DNA of 64,000 bases from Macrococcus capreoli (GTDB taxonomy: Bacteria > Bacillota > Bacilli > Staphylococcales > Staphylococcaceae), in assembly GCF_025628935.1 (NCBI RefSeq), contig NZ_JAOTIS010000004.1, positions 62,001 to 126,000 on the forward strand, given 5' to 3'. Position 1 is the first letter of the stretch; every line of letters starts with the position of its first letter. Below are positions 33,633 to 43,324 of the stretch, piece by piece. Position numbers and translations under genes: made by a program. The notes under the pieces were generated by a model. That model ran no database searches. It had not been told where the DNA came from and saw only the letters and a program-made list of their open reading frames with translations.

Positions 33633-34790
33633 ATGAACAAAGCATCAGGTAAAGTGCAGTTAACACTCCAAACGTTCAGTTTATTAGCTGGATTTATGGC
33701 ATGGACTATTATCGCGCCATTATTACCATTTATGTCACAAGATTTTACAATTCCAGAAAGTCAAAAAGCAATTATTTTAGCCATTCCAGTAATTTTAGGA
33801 TCGGTATTACGTATTCCATTAGGTTATTATGCAAACTTAATTGGTGCCCGTAAAGTATTCTTAGGTGCATTCATATTCTTATTAATTCCGATCTTCTTAT
33901 TAAGTATGGCACAGTCTACAACAATGTTAATGATTGCAGGTCTCTTCTTAGGGATTGGTGGGGCAATCTTCTCAGTAGGTGTAACAAGTGTTCCGAAATA
34001 CTTCCCGAAAGAAAAACATGGTTTAGCGAACGGTATTTACGGTATGGGGAATATCGGTACTGCCATTTCTGCATTCTTTGCACCACCTTTAGCAAATGCA
34101 ATTGGCTGGAGTAACACAGTTAAATGTTACTTAATCGTTATGGCATTATTCGCATTGTTGAACTTCTTATTTGGTGATAAAGATGAACCAAAAGTAAAAC
34201 AACCTTTAATGGATCAAATTAAAGGTGTATTACCGGATTACAAATTATACTTATTAAGTTTCTGGTACTTCATTACATTCGGTGCATTCGTAGCGTTTGG
34301 TTTATTCTTACCAAACTTCTTAGTGAACAACTTCCACTTAGACAAAGTTGATGCAGGTATGCGTACTGGTACATTCATCGTACTTGCAACGTTACTTCGT
34401 CCGATCGGTGGGGTATTAGGTGATAAATTACGTGCAATGGACGTTTTAAAGGTTGTATTCGTAGGTTTAATCATTGGTGCAGCATTACTTTCTATCAATC
34501 ATCAAATCTTCTTCTTCACAACTGGGTGTTTAATCATTGCAGCATGCGCAGGATTAGGAAACGGATTAATCTTTAAACTTGCACCAACATATTTCTCTAA
34601 ACAAGCGGGTATCGTGAACGGTATCGTATCAATGATGGGTGGTTTAGGTGGATTCTTCCCACCATTAGTTATCGCAGCGTGTGCCGCAAACTTTGGTACA
34701 AACAAACCCGCTTTCGCATTCTTAGCAGTGTTTGGTATAATTGCCTTATTAACAATGTTCTGGATGGATAAAAAAGAAGGCAGAAAGTAA
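33633..34790 (+). CDS. narT: NarT nitrate/nitrite transporter (MFS, NarK family)
   Basis: The 385-residue protein has about 12 membrane helices. NarK-family nitrate-signature segments include the Gly-rich [23 protein letters not shown] near 107-130 and [15 protein letters not shown] near 309-323. It imports nitrate or exchanges it for nitrite, serving NarGHI. ATG at 33633 with AAAGGG upstream; GTG three codons earlier is less likely. The promoter region shares an NreC-type motif with narG. It stands upstream of moeB with an 17-nt gap, so readthrough into cofactor genes is possible. Confidence 0.93.
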   Translation: MNKASGKVQLTLQTFSLLAGFMAWTIIAPLLPFMSQDFTIPESQKAIILAIPVILGSVLRIPLGYYANLIGARKVFLGAFIFLLIPIFLLSMAQSTTMLMIAGLFLGIGGAIFSVGVTSVPKYFPKEKHGLANGIYGMGNIGTAISAFFAPPLANAIGWSNTVKCYLIVMALFALLNFLFGDKDEPKVKQPLMDQIKGVLPDYKLYLLSFWYFITFGAFVAFGLFLPNFLVNNFHLDKVDAGMRTGTFIVLATLLRPIGGVLGDKLRAMDVLKVVFVGLIIGAALLSINHQIFFFTTGCLIIAACAGLGNGLIFKLAPTYFSKQAGIVNGIVSMMGGLGGFFPPLVIAACAANFGTNKPAFAFLAVFGIIALLTMFWMDKKEGRK

Positions 34791-34807
34791 AGAACTGAGG
34801 GGTAGTC

Positions 34808-35803
34808 ATGACGAGATATGATAGACAAATTAAATTTTATGGGATTGGTGAAAGTGGTCAATCCCTTATTCAAAACGCAACAGTCGGGATTATCGGCTGT
34901 GGTGCGTTAGGCACACATCTGGCAGAATCGATTGCGAGATGTGGCGTAAAAAAAATTGTTATCGTCGATCGTGACTACGTTGAAATTTCAAATTTACAAA
35001 GACAATCATTATTTAAAGAATGTGACGCATTAAACAGCACGCCTAAAGTAGTAGCTTGTGAGCGTGAACTGCGTGCCATTCGTAGTGATTTAGAAATCGA
35101 AACGTATATTGAACATTGTGATACGTCGCTTCTTGAAGCGGCGTTTTTGCAATGTGATTGTATATTAGATGCGACAGATAATTTTGAAACGCGCTTGCTG
35201 TTAAATGACTTCAGTTACAAGCACAACATTCCATGGGTTTACGGTGCATGTGTAGAATCAACGTATGTCGCATGTCCATTTATTCCAGGTGTTACCCCTT
35301 GCTTTAACTGTGTGATGGGCATCTTACCTGTTATGAATCGAACATGTGATACAGTTGGAATTATTGAACCGGCAGTAAATCTTGCGACGAGTTATCAAAT
35401 GATGTACTGCATGAAAATATTAAGCAGGACACCATTTGATGCGAAACTTGTATTCGGTGATGTCTGGCAAATGGATCACACATCACTAAAATTCTCTAAA
35501 ATGTTTGATGCAAGCTGTCCAACATGTGGTAACAATCCATCGTATCCGAATTTATCATTTAAACATACGGAGACGATGCTTTGTGGACGTGATACGGTAC
35601 AGTTCACAACGTTAAAGTTTAATGAAGATGAGCTCGTTGCACATTTAAAAAGTCATCATATTGCACATGCAAAGAATCCATATTTCATAAGATTTAATTT
35701 TTCAGACCATCCTATGATATGGTTTAAAGGAGGTAGATTGTTGATTCATAACGTAAAGACAGTCAATGCCGCAAAGAAAATCTATTATCAATTATTTGGT
35801 TAG
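34808..35803 (+). CDS. moeB: MoeB/ThiF-type sulfur-carrier adenylyltransferase
   Basis: The 331-residue protein has the E1-like nucleotide motif GIIGCGALGTHLAE near 28-41, VDRDYVEISNLQRQ near 54-67, the ATDNFETR stretch near 118, and a structural zinc site of CxxC pairs (CFNC near 165 and CPTCG near 239). It adenylates the C-terminal GG of MoaD before sulfur transfer. A C-terminal extension beyond about 255 is also found in staphylococcal MoeB. ATG behind GAGGGG. Confidence 0.93.
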   Translation: MTRYDRQIKFYGIGESGQSLIQNATVGIIGCGALGTHLAESIARCGVKKIVIVDRDYVEISNLQRQSLFKECDALNSTPKVVACERELRAIRSDLEIETYIEHCDTSLLEAAFLQCDCILDATDNFETRLLLNDFSYKHNIPWVYGACVESTYVACPFIPGVTPCFNCVMGILPVMNRTCDTVGIIEPAVNLATSYQMMYCMKILSRTPFDAKLVFGDVWQMDHTSLKFSKMFDASCPTCGNNPSYPNLSFKHTETMLCGRDTVQFTTLKFNEDELVAHLKSHHIAHAKNPYFIRFNFSDHPMIWFKGGRLLIHNVKTVNAAKKIYYQLFG

Positions 35804-35813
35804 GAGGCTATTT

Positions 35814-36320
35814 ATGAGTAACGAACATGAGAATATTGCACGTAAAGACTTAATAATAGGTGTGATTACGGTTAGTGATACACGTGATTTTGATACCGAT
35901 AAAGGCGGGAAAGCTGTTATCGCACATCTTAATGATATGGATATTAAAGTAGATAAAGCGCATTATTTAATTGTAAAAGATGATCAGCATGCAATACTGA
36001 ATGCGATACAACAGTTATTAAATGAGCATGTAGACGCAATTATTACAACAGGTGGTACTGGTGTTGCGAAACGCGATGTAACGATTGAAGTAGTAAAATC
36101 TGTTATCGATAAAGAGATGGAAGGTTTCGGGGAGATTTTTAGATTCTTAAGTTATACAGAAGACGTGGGCCCACGTGCGATTCTTTCACGTGCATTATGT
36201 GGAACTAAAGACCGTACGGTAATCTTCTCAATTCCAGGCTCAGTTGGTGCAGTGAATCTTGCAATGACAAAGCTCATTACACAACAAATTCATCACATTG
36301 TGCATGAGCTTAATAAATAA
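35814..36320 (+). CDS. moaB: MoaB, molybdopterin adenylyltransferase-like
   Basis: The 168-residue MogA/MoaB fold protein has ITVSDTRDFDTDKGG near 17-31, TTGGTGVAKRDVTIEV near 80-95 and FSIPGSVGAVNLAM near 140-153. It activates molybdopterin by adenylation. The ATG at 35814 follows GGAGG, 10 nt after moeB. Its stop codon directly abuts the stop of the convergent moaC, with no terminator hairpin between them. Confidence 0.93.
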   Translation: MSNEHENIARKDLIIGVITVSDTRDFDTDKGGKAVIAHLNDMDIKVDKAHYLIVKDDQHAILNAIQQLLNEHVDAIITTGGTGVAKRDVTIEVVKSVIDKEMEGFGEIFRFLSYTEDVGPRAILSRALCGTKDRTVIFSIPGSVGAVNLAMTKLITQQIHHIVHELNK

Positions 36321-36797
36321 TTAACGTGTAAAGTCGCCGTTTTTACCACCAGATTTAGAGGCTAAGTAGGTAGGACCAATAATCATACCTTTATCAACAG
36401 CCTTTGTCATATCATAGATGGTAAGGGCTGTTACGCTAGCACCTGTTAATGCTTCCATTTCAACACCAGTTTGTCCGGTCGTCTTAACGGTACATGTAAT
36501 TAATATTTCGTAACCATCAGAAGTGTCCCATTCGAAGTTAATATCAATACCACTTAAATTGAGAGGATGGCACATCGGGATAATTTGTGCTGTATTTTTA
36601 GCAGACATAATGCCTGCAACTTGTGCAACGCCGAGTACGTCACCTTTTTTATTGGTATGATTCATAATTTGATTGTGAATCACTTCGTTGACTTTAATTG
36701 AACTTTTAGCAACGGCAATGCGCGTTGTTATTTGTTTATCGGATACGTCGACCATCTTGGCACGACCTTGCGCATTAAAATGCGTTAATTCATTCAT
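36321..36797 (-). CDS. moaC: MoaC, cyclic pyranopterin monophosphate synthase
   Basis: The 158-residue protein has the MoaC motifs: [20 protein letters not shown] near 50-69, [13 protein letters not shown] near 73-85, [21 protein letters not shown] near 109-129 and KSGGKNG near 148-154. With MoaA it converts GTP to cPMP, the first cofactor step. ATG behind AGGAAAGGAAG. It is the only cofactor gene on the minus strand here, divergent from moeA over 62 nt. Confidence 0.97.
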   Translation of the reverse strand: MNELTHFNAQGRAKMVDVSDKQITTRIAVAKSSIKVNEVIHNQIMNHTNKKGDVLGVAQVAGIMSAKNTAQIIPMCHPLNLSGIDINFEWDTSDGYEILITCTVKTTGQTGVEMEALTGASVTALTIYDMTKAVDKGMIIGPTYLASKSGGKNGDFTR

Positions 36798-36859
36798 GGA
36801 ATAACTTCCTTTCCTATAGACTTATCATTATCATACTACATTTTTAAAGGGGGATGCAT

Positions 36860-38107
36860 ATGTTAGAGAAAAGAACGCCAATACCGGTAAGTGAGGCCAT
36901 TGAAAAGTGCATTCAGGCAGCACAATTAAAAGAAACAATCACAGTGAATTATTTAGAAAGTTTAAATTATGTATTAGCGGAAGATATTATTGCGAAGTAC
37001 GATATTCCGATGTTTAATAAATCACCATACGATGGCTTTGCAATTCGCAGTGCAGCGAGTGTTGGTGCAAATGGAGACAATCGAATTGCGTTTAAAGTTA
37101 TCGATCATATCGGTGCAGGTACAGTGAGTGATAAAGCACTACGTGATAATGAAGCGGTTCGCATTATGACAGGTGCAGAAATTCCAGCAGGTGCTGATGC
37201 AGTTGTGATGCTCGAACAAACAGTTGAAACAGCGGATGGCTTCACGTTGAGAAAGCCTTTTACGGCAGGTGAGAACATTTCTTTCCAAGGTGAGGAATGT
37301 AAACAAGGCGACGTTGTTATTGCGCGTGGCACAGTGATTAATGCAGGTGTAATTGCAGTACTGGCAACCTTCTCATTTGCTGAAGTTAAAGTATATGCGA
37401 AACCATCAGTAGCGATTATAGCAACCGGAAGTGAATTAGTAGATATTGATGCGGAATTAACACCGGGTAAGATAAGAAATTCAAACGGTCCGATGATTAT
37501 GGGATTATGTCATGATATGAATATTGACGTGAATAGTTATCATGTAAAAGCAGATAACTATGATACGTTATTTAAAGCAGTGCGCGATGCATATGATCAG
37601 CATGACATCGTTATTACGACTGGTGGTGTGAGTGTCGGTGATTTCGACTACATGCCACAAGTGTATAAGGATTTAGAAGCGCAGGTACTGTTCAATAAGA
37701 TTGCGATGCGTCCAGGTAGCGTAACAACAGTTGCGGTTAAAGATAATAAATTCTTATTTGGCTTATCAGGAAATCCGAGTGCCTGCTATACAGGATTTGA
37801 ACTATATACTCGTCCGGTCATCCGTAAGATGATTGGTGAAAAGGAAGTATACCCGACTTTTGTTAAGGCTCAATTATCTGAAGATTTTACGAAAGCGAAT
37901 CCGTTTACGCGCTTTATTCGTGCGGATTTAGACTTTAGTACGATGACAGTCAAGCCGAGCGGGTTTAATAAAAGTAACGCAGTAGTCGCAATTGCCACGA
38001 GTAATAGTATGATTGTATTGCCGGGAGGTACACGAGGATTTGTAGCAGGAGACACTGTAGATGTATTAGTATGTCGATTGTCGACAACAGCAGGCGTACC
38101 ATGGTAA
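36860..38107 (+). CDS. moeA: MoeA, molybdopterin molybdenumtransferase
   Basis: The 415-residue protein has MoeA features: SPYDGFAIR near 54-62, RIMTGAEIPAGADAVVMLE near 94-112, TGSELVD near 187, the TTGGVSVGDFDYMP motif near 250-263 and FGLSGNPSACYTGFEL near 296-311. It inserts molybdate into adenylated molybdopterin. ATG at 36860 is preferred over 36854 because AAAGGGGG would overlap the earlier codon. It leads moeA-mobB-moaE-moaD-mobA-moaA, all closely spaced or overlapping. Confidence 0.96.
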   Translation: MLEKRTPIPVSEAIEKCIQAAQLKETITVNYLESLNYVLAEDIIAKYDIPMFNKSPYDGFAIRSAASVGANGDNRIAFKVIDHIGAGTVSDKALRDNEAVRIMTGAEIPAGADAVVMLEQTVETADGFTLRKPFTAGENISFQGEECKQGDVVIARGTVINAGVIAVLATFSFAEVKVYAKPSVAIIATGSELVDIDAELTPGKIRNSNGPMIMGLCHDMNIDVNSYHVKADNYDTLFKAVRDAYDQHDIVITTGGVSVGDFDYMPQVYKDLEAQVLFNKIAMRPGSVTTVAVKDNKFLFGLSGNPSACYTGFELYTRPVIRKMIGEKEVYPTFVKAQLSEDFTKANPFTRFIRADLDFSTMTVKPSGFNKSNAVVAIATSNSMIVLPGGTRGFVAGDTVDVLVCRLSTTAGVPW

Positions 38108-38604
38108 AGATATTGCAAGTCGTTGGGTATAAGAAAAGTGGTAAGACAACAACGATGAACCAATTAATTCGCTTATTGAAAGCGAAAGGATTACGCGTTG
38201 CAGTTATTAAACATCACGGAGACAAAAGTGGCAATGAAATTGATATTCCACAGTCACGCGATCATATTACATATTTAAATAGTGGTGCAGATGAAAGTAT
38301 TGTACAAGGATATCAATATATGCATAAATTGATTCGTCAGATTGATGATGAACCCATCGTAAACTTAGAACAGATCATTCATCATGAAATAACATCACAG
38401 CCGGATATCGTGCTCATTGAAGGTTATAAGCAAGCAAACTATGATAAAATAGTATTATTTAATACATCAGAAGATATTCAACAATTACAATCTTTAAGCA
38501 ATATACAAATGATGCTTGATACATCGAAAGATCAAGCCGTATGTAGAGCTCAATTAGAATCTTTTATAAACAAATGGGTGGATGATACACGTGAAACATT
38601 TTGA
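38101..38604 (+). CDS. mobB: MobB, molybdopterin-guanine dinucleotide biosynthesis adaptor
   Basis: The 167-residue P-loop protein begins VKILQVVGYKKSGKTTT, giving the Walker A near residue 8-16, followed by the MobB pattern VIKHHGDK near 36 and DIVLIEGYKQ near 100-110. It is a GTP-binding helper of MobA. ATG at 38101 lies inside the last codons of moeA (7-nt overlap). Confidence 0.93.
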   Translation: MVKILQVVGYKKSGKTTTMNQLIRLLKAKGLRVAVIKHHGDKSGNEIDIPQSRDHITYLNSGADESIVQGYQYMHKLIRQIDDEPIVNLEQIIHHEITSQPDIVLIEGYKQANYDKIVLFNTSEDIQQLQSLSNIQMMLDTSKDQAVCRAQLESFINKWVDDTRETF

Positions 38605-39031
38605 AATAGTAACAATGCCAATCGACGTTGAGCATTATAGAAAACTAACGGTCACACCGCATCAAGGTGCAGTATGTGTGTTTACTGGCATCGTCCGAGA
38701 GTGGACGCAAGGGGTCAAGACTGAATATTTAGAGTATGAAGCATATGTTCCGATGGCGGAAAAGAAACTGGCACAAATTGGTGATGAAATTAATGAAAAA
38801 TGGCCGGGTACAATTGTGAGTATTGCACATCGTATCGGTAATTTACAAGTTTCAGAAATTGCTGTCGTAATTTGTGTTTCAAGTCCACATCGTAAAGATA
38901 GTTATGCAGCAAATGAATATGCTATTGAACGAATTAAAGAAGTCGTTCCGATTTGGAAGAAAGAAATTTGGGAAGACGGAGAGGAATGGATTGGTGGACA
39001 ACGTGGCTACCATCCAAATTACAAAGGGTGA
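38591..39031 (+). CDS. moaE: MoaE, molybdopterin synthase catalytic subunit
   Basis: The 146-residue protein has MoaE residues in GAVCVFTGIVREWTQG near 26-41, LEYEAYVPMAEKKLAQI near 48-64, HRIGNLQVSE near 83 and the lysine-rich VPIWKKEIWEDG near 118-129. With thiocarboxylated MoaD it converts cPMP to molybdopterin. The start is GTG at 38591, about 10 nt after GGGTGG and matching the family N-terminus; an ATG at 38582 would touch the SD. It overlaps mobB by 14 nt. Confidence 0.95.
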   Translation: MKHFEIVTMPIDVEHYRKLTVTPHQGAVCVFTGIVREWTQGVKTEYLEYEAYVPMAEKKLAQIGDEINEKWPGTIVSIAHRIGNLQVSEIAVVICVSSPHRKDSYAANEYAIERIKEVVPIWKKEIWEDGEEWIGGQRGYHPNYKG

Positions 39032-39036
39032 TAATG

Positions 39037-39270
39037 ATGAAAGTATTATATTTTGCACATATTAAAGCGAAAGTAAATCGCGCACAAGACGAGTTTACAT
39101 TTTCAGATCCTATAACAGTAGCGGATTTCAAAGTCCACCTTGGTAAGACGTATCCGAATATTCAAGGTGAGTCATACCAAATCGCCGTTAACGAAGAATT
39201 TGTAAAAGATGATGAATTAATTCATAACTCGGATGTCGTGGCATTAATTCCACCAGTAAGTGGTGGTTAA
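39037..39270 (+). CDS. moaD: MoaD, molybdopterin synthase sulfur-carrier subunit
   Basis: The 77-residue ubiquitin-like protein ends VALIPPVSGG, the essential C-terminal diglycine that MoeB adenylates. ATG at 39037 (MKVLYFAHI) lies 8 nt after AAAGGGTG; the adjacent ATG at 39034 is an alternative. It is followed with no gap by mobA. Confidence 0.95.
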   Translation: MKVLYFAHIKAKVNRAQDEFTFSDPITVADFKVHLGKTYPNIQGESYQIAVNEEFVKDDELIHNSDVVALIPPVSGG

Positions 39271-39903
39271 ATGATAGGGGTTATACTAGCAGGTGGTAAA
39301 TCATCACGCTTTGGTAGCCACAAATCGCTGTACCCATTGGATGGACAACCGTTTTATGTTCATATTTATCATGCGATGATTGAGAGTGGTTTAGAACGCG
39401 TTGTAATAAGTAGTAATAAGATGTTATCGCAATATTTTATTGATGATATTAAGATGCGTGGACTAAATATCGAAGTCATTGAAGATGATATCGTGTATAA
39501 AGAGTGCGGTCCGTTATCGGGCATTTATGCTGTGATGCAGGCGATACCACATGAAGATTATTGTGTTATTTCTGTAGATACACCGTTTATTACGTCGGTT
39601 GCATTGCGTTATTTAGTTGAGATGGCGGGAATACATCGTAAAAGTGCTGCAATTTTTTATCGTGATAATGATCAATATCATCGAACGATTGCAGTATATC
39701 GATATGAGCTTTTGCCGCTCATCCAGCAATCATTAGTAACAGGAAAGCTTGCTTTGAAAGAAATTACACAACATAATACAACAATGATTCATGTGAATAG
39801 AATTAATAGCACACCGTATTGGTATGAAAATATTAATACGAAAGAGGATTTAGAGCGCGTGTTAAAAGTGAGGAGTGGATATTATGGGACAAATAACAGA
39901 TAA
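39271..39903 (+). CDS. mobA: MobA, molybdenum cofactor guanylyltransferase
   Basis: The 210-residue protein has the nucleotidyltransferase N-terminus [17 protein letters not shown] at residues 4-20, then [14 protein letters not shown] near 76-89 and VDTPFI near 101. It attaches GMP to molybdopterin to form the bis-MGD needed by NarG and the FdhF/YdeP enzyme. It starts directly after the moaD stop and overlaps moaA by 20 nt. Confidence 0.94.
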   Translation: MIGVILAGGKSSRFGSHKSLYPLDGQPFYVHIYHAMIESGLERVVISSNKMLSQYFIDDIKMRGLNIEVIEDDIVYKECGPLSGIYAVMQAIPHEDYCVISVDTPFITSVALRYLVEMAGIHRKSAAIFYRDNDQYHRTIAVYRYELLPLIQQSLVTGKLALKEITQHNTTMIHVNRINSTPYWYENINTKEDLERVLKVRSGYYGTNNR

Positions 39904-40894
39904 ATTAGGGCGCCCAATCCGCGACCTTAGAATATCAGTGACAGATCGTTGTAATTTTAGATGTACGTACTGTATGCCTAAAGAAGTGTTTGGAGACGAC
40001 TATGTATTTTTACCGAAAGATCAGTTGTTAACCTTTGAGGAATTAGTACGTCTTGCAAAGATTTATGCTAAACTAGGCGTGAAAAAGATCCGTATTACAG
40101 GTGGAGAGCCTTTACTTCGCCGCGATTTACCTGATTTAATTGCCTCACTGAATCAAATCGAAGGAATAGAAGATATCGGTTTGACAACGAACGGATTACT
40201 GCTAAAAAAACATGGGCAAGCTTTGTATGATGCAGGATTACGTCGTATCAATGTATCGCTTGATGCGTTAGATGAATCATTCGAAGAGATTAATGGACGC
40301 GGGATTAAAGCATCTCAAATATTAGAGCAAATTGATTATGCCGTATCGATTGGGCTGGAAGTTAAGATGAATATGGTCATTCAAAAAGGATTGAATGATG
40401 ATCAGATGATTCCGATGGTACAGTATTTTAAAGATAAAAAGATTACCCTTCGCTTTATTGAGTTTATGGATGTAGGGAATGATAATGGCTGGAACTTCGA
40501 CAAAGTCATTTCAAAAAAAGAAATGATTGAAATCATATCGAATAAATTTGATATTCAACCTGAACCACCGAAATATTTTGGAGAAGTTGCGAAATATTAC
40601 ACACATGATAATGGAGCGAAACTTGGCTTTATTACAAGTGTTTCAGAATCATTTTGCTCAAGCTGTACACGTGCACGTTTAAGCTCAGATGGTAAATTAT
40701 TTGGCTGCCTTTTCGCGACAGATGGTTATGATATAAAAACATTCATGCGAAGTGGTGTGAGTGATGAAGCATTAGAAGCAAAGCTTACACAATTATGGAA
40801 TAATCGTAGTGATCGTTATTCGGATGAGCGTACGGAAGAAACAGTGAACAATCGAAAGAAAAAGAAAATTAATATGAACTATATTGGTGGATAA
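39884..40894 (+). CDS. moaA: MoaA, GTP 3',8-cyclase (radical SAM)
   Basis: The 336-residue radical SAM protein has the N-terminal cluster motif CNFRCTYC at residues 23-30, [12 protein letters not shown] near 72-83, the C-terminal cluster [18 protein letters not shown] near 258-275, and ends NMNYIGG, the C-terminal GG-type tail typical of MoaA. It catalyses the first step of cofactor synthesis with MoaC. ATG at 39884 behind AGGAGTGG. Last gene of the cluster. Confidence 0.97.
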   Translation: MGQITDKLGRPIRDLRISVTDRCNFRCTYCMPKEVFGDDYVFLPKDQLLTFEELVRLAKIYAKLGVKKIRITGGEPLLRRDLPDLIASLNQIEGIEDIGLTTNGLLLKKHGQALYDAGLRRINVSLDALDESFEEINGRGIKASQILEQIDYAVSIGLEVKMNMVIQKGLNDDQMIPMVQYFKDKKITLRFIEFMDVGNDNGWNFDKVISKKEMIEIISNKFDIQPEPPKYFGEVAKYYTHDNGAKLGFITSVSESFCSSCTRARLSSDGKLFGCLFATDGYDIKTFMRSGVSDEALEAKLTQLWNNRSDRYSDERTEETVNNRKKKKINMNYIGG

Positions 40895-40974
40895 TTTTTT
40901 TATTATATTAATATACCGATTATTTTATATGTAAATTGAAGGTATAATAAAAATATCTTTATATATGATAGTGG

Positions 40975-41015
40975 AATAGCATTTGGTCTGATTTTAGGAC
41001 TAGGTGCTATTTTTG
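40975..41015 (+). terminator. Terminator of the moeA-moaA operon
   Basis: AATAGCATTTGGTC pairs with GACTAGGTGCTATT over 14 bp, including three G-U pairs, around TGATTTTAG, followed by TTTTGT. Confidence 0.8.
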
Positions 41016-41117
41016 TATTTTATTATTTGGATTAAACGTTTATAATGAATAAGTAATAACTTTTTGTAACTGATTAGGGAATACTGGCTTCATTATTATT
41101 TTATTTAGAGGTGACCT

Positions 41118-42131
41118 ATGGAAAGGGATAAAAAGTTAATGTTAAGAAAAGCAGTTAAGCCGTATGAGAAATCTGAGTTTCAGCTTAGTATCATACAAAT
41201 TTGTAATACTCTTGTACCGTATATTTTATGTATCGTGTTAGGCATGTTAGCGTATCGAATATCACCATTTGTTTCAATTACATTAGGTGTGATTGGTGCA
41301 TTCTTTTTAGTGAGAAGCTTTATTATTTTTCATGACTGTTGTCATGGCTCATTCTTTAAGAATAAGCAATGGAATGATCGATTAGGGAATTTCACTGGAT
41401 TTCTGACGCTATTTCCATATGAACAGTGGAAAAGAGAGCATAATATTCATCACGCGACGAGTGGCAATTTAGATAAAAAAGGCGTTGGCGACATCTGGAT
41501 GATGACGATTGAAGAATATGAAGCGGCTGATAAGAAGACACAACTAGCTTATCGTGCATATCGTCATCCTTTTGTGATGTTTATTCTGGGACCAATTTAT
41601 TTATTGTTAGTAGCAAATCGTTTGAATAGAAAAGATGCAAGGCAGAAAGAGCGTGTAAATACATGGTTACATAATTTAGCGATTGTAGTTGTTTATGGCG
41701 CAATCATTTATTTCTTTGGATTCGGGATGTTTGCTGCAGTGTTTATTCCAGTAATGTTTATTGGTGGGATGTTAGGTATATGGATGTTCTACATTCAACA
41801 TACATTTGAAGAATCATATTTCGAGGAAAACTCAGAGTGGGATTATGTGAAAGCTGCTGTAGAAGGTAGTTCTTACTATAAGTTACCGCGATTATTGCAG
41901 TGGTTAACAGGTAATATTGGATTTCATCATGTACATCATTTAAGTCCTAGAATTCCAAACTATTATTTAGAGAAAGCACATGAAGAAACACCACCATTAC
42001 AACATGCGACAACAATCACGTTAAAGACAAGTCTAGAATCGATTCGTTATAAACTGTACGATGAGAAGAAGAAAGTGTTTATTACATTTAAAGAGTATTA
42101 TCAGAACTATAGCGGTAAGAAAGTAATATAA
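41118..42131 (+). CDS. Membrane fatty acid desaturase
   Basis: The 337-residue protein has the three histidine boxes of acyl-lipid desaturases: HDCCH at 72-76, HNIHH at 108-112 and HHVHH near 278, with about four membrane helices around them (near 25-70, 148-165, 185-225). It should introduce a double bond into membrane lipids and resembles the Bacillus delta-5 desaturase. ATG behind AGAGGTGA. A TATAAT-like sequence at 41041-41046 may be its -10. Typical staphylococci such as S. aureus lack unsaturated fatty-acid synthesis, so this gene is taxonomically notable. It converges on the SDR gene over a strong terminator. Confidence 0.9.
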   Translation: MERDKKLMLRKAVKPYEKSEFQLSIIQICNTLVPYILCIVLGMLAYRISPFVSITLGVIGAFFLVRSFIIFHDCCHGSFFKNKQWNDRLGNFTGFLTLFPYEQWKREHNIHHATSGNLDKKGVGDIWMMTIEEYEAADKKTQLAYRAYRHPFVMFILGPIYLLLVANRLNRKDARQKERVNTWLHNLAIVVVYGAIIYFFGFGMFAAVFIPVMFIGGMLGIWMFYIQHTFEESYFEENSEWDYVKAAVEGSSYYKLPRLLQWLTGNIGFHHVHHLSPRIPNYYLEKAHEETPPLQHATTITLKTSLESIRYKLYDEKKKVFITFKEYYQNYSGKKVI

Positions 42132-42132
42132 A

Positions 42133-42170
42133 GAAGGGATGTGGGCCGTTGTGGCCCGCATCCCTTTTTA
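42133..42170. terminator. Bidirectional terminator
   Basis: AAGGGATGTGGGCC and GGCCCGCATCCCTT pair over 14 bp (one G-U) around GTTGT, with A- and T-runs on the flanks. Confidence 0.93.
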
Positions 42171-42173
42171 TAA

Positions 42174-43205
42174 CTATTTAAAGAATACAGCTATAATGTG
42201 TTCAAGTTGCTCTGGTGTTAAAGTTAAAGTGTTTTCACTTGCTTTTGAGAGCATAGCTTTCGTATTTGTCTCGTCAAAGACAACTGACTTTTTGAAATAA
42301 GGTTCAAATACTTCGATATAGCCATTTAATATTGCTTCCTGGTCATTCATCGTATGTTTTTCACTTGTTGGCGCAACAGTAAGTTGGTCAAAGTTTAAAT
42401 ATTTTTTAATCATTGATAGCACGGCTAAGTTTTCAGGGGGTTCGTTATTTGTAATATGATAGATTGTCTTGTCTTCAGCATGTGGGATGGCGTGTGCCAG
42501 CACCTTCACTACATAGTCAACCGGGACTAAGTTGGATGTACAGTTATCATCGACAAATAAACGATAAGTTAAGTGTTGGTGATTAGCATTTCGATCCATC
42601 TTACGCTTAAATACTTTTAATGCTTTCATAAAGCCGTACATCGTAAATTTAGAATCAGCTGCACCAGTTACGGAATCACCAATAATAATTGCTGGACGAA
42701 GGATAGATGTCTTCATCGATGATGCTGCAACTAAATGCTCAGCTTTCACTTTACTTTCTTCATAAGGATTATTTGTTTCAGCATGAATATCATGAAGTAC
42801 TTCTTTTGCATCTTCATTAATGCCTACAGTATATGCAGTTGAAACGTAGAGAAAGTGTTGTGTATTAATTGCCTGGGCGAAGTCTAAGGCATTTTTTGTG
42901 CCTTCATAATTAATCTTAAATAAATCCTCTCTCAAGTCTTCATCAAACTTAACAAGTGCTGCCAGGTGGTAGAAATAATCCATCGGAGGTAACTGATCGA
43001 TGATTTCAGCGTCAACACCGAAGTTTGGAAGCGTGATATCTCCTTGTATAAAGTGTAGTCTATATTTATTCTGTTCTGTAATAAGTTTATTTTTACGATG
43101 TTCATCGCGATATAATACATAAAGTTCATGTTGTTCGTCTTGTAATAAACGATTAATCAACTGTGCGCCAACAAATCCGGTTGCGCCTGTTAAAAATATT
43201 TTCAA
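42174..43205 (-). CDS. Extended SDR, acyl-CoA-reductase-like (NAD_binding_4)
   Basis: The protein has a Rossmann N-terminus (M)KIFLTGATGFVGAQ (TGxxGxxG), the YVSTAYTVG strand with a Ser/Thr near 125, and the catalytic Y-x3-K in NPYEESK near 145. About 343 residues; the male-sterility/fatty-acyl-reductase-like group of extended SDRs fits best. The substrate is unknown. The preferred start is TTG at 43205, with GGATGTG 6 nt before it; an ATG at 43220 lacks an SD. It sits beside, and converges on, the desaturase, which hints at lipid metabolism but does not prove it. Confidence 0.75.
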   Translation of the reverse strand: MKIFLTGATGFVGAQLINRLLQDEQHELYVLYRDEHRKNKLITEQNKYRLHFIQGDITLPNFGVDAEIIDQLPPMDYFYHLAALVKFDEDLREDLFKINYEGTKNALDFAQAINTQHFLYVSTAYTVGINEDAKEVLHDIHAETNNPYEESKVKAEHLVAASSMKTSILRPAIIIGDSVTGAADSKFTMYGFMKALKVFKRKMDRNANHQHLTYRLFVDDNCTSNLVPVDYVVKVLAHAIPHAEDKTIYHITNNEPPENLAVLSMIKKYLNFDQLTVAPTSEKHTMNDQEAILNGYIEVFEPYFKKSVVFDETNTKAMLSKASENTLTLTPEQLEHIIAVFFK

Positions 43206-43296
43206 AGTTTTCACATCCATTATTTTTTAATCCGTACATTCTATTGTGCTAAAAATAGCATTTTAAGTAAAGTGAAAACATATGTAAATAGCAAAA

Positions 43297-43324
43297 AAAC
43301 TAAGACGATATAATGTCTTAGTTT
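43297..43324 (-). terminator. Terminator of the MFS transporter gene
   Basis: AAACTAAGAC and GTCTTAGTTT form a perfect 10-bp stem around GATATAAT and overlap the MFS stop codon. On the minus strand it is followed by TTTTGC. Confidence 0.85.

Noticed and set aside
36798..36859. Moco riboswitch between moaC and moeA
   Set aside because: The 62-nt spacer is too short and lacks the conserved Moco RNA elements.
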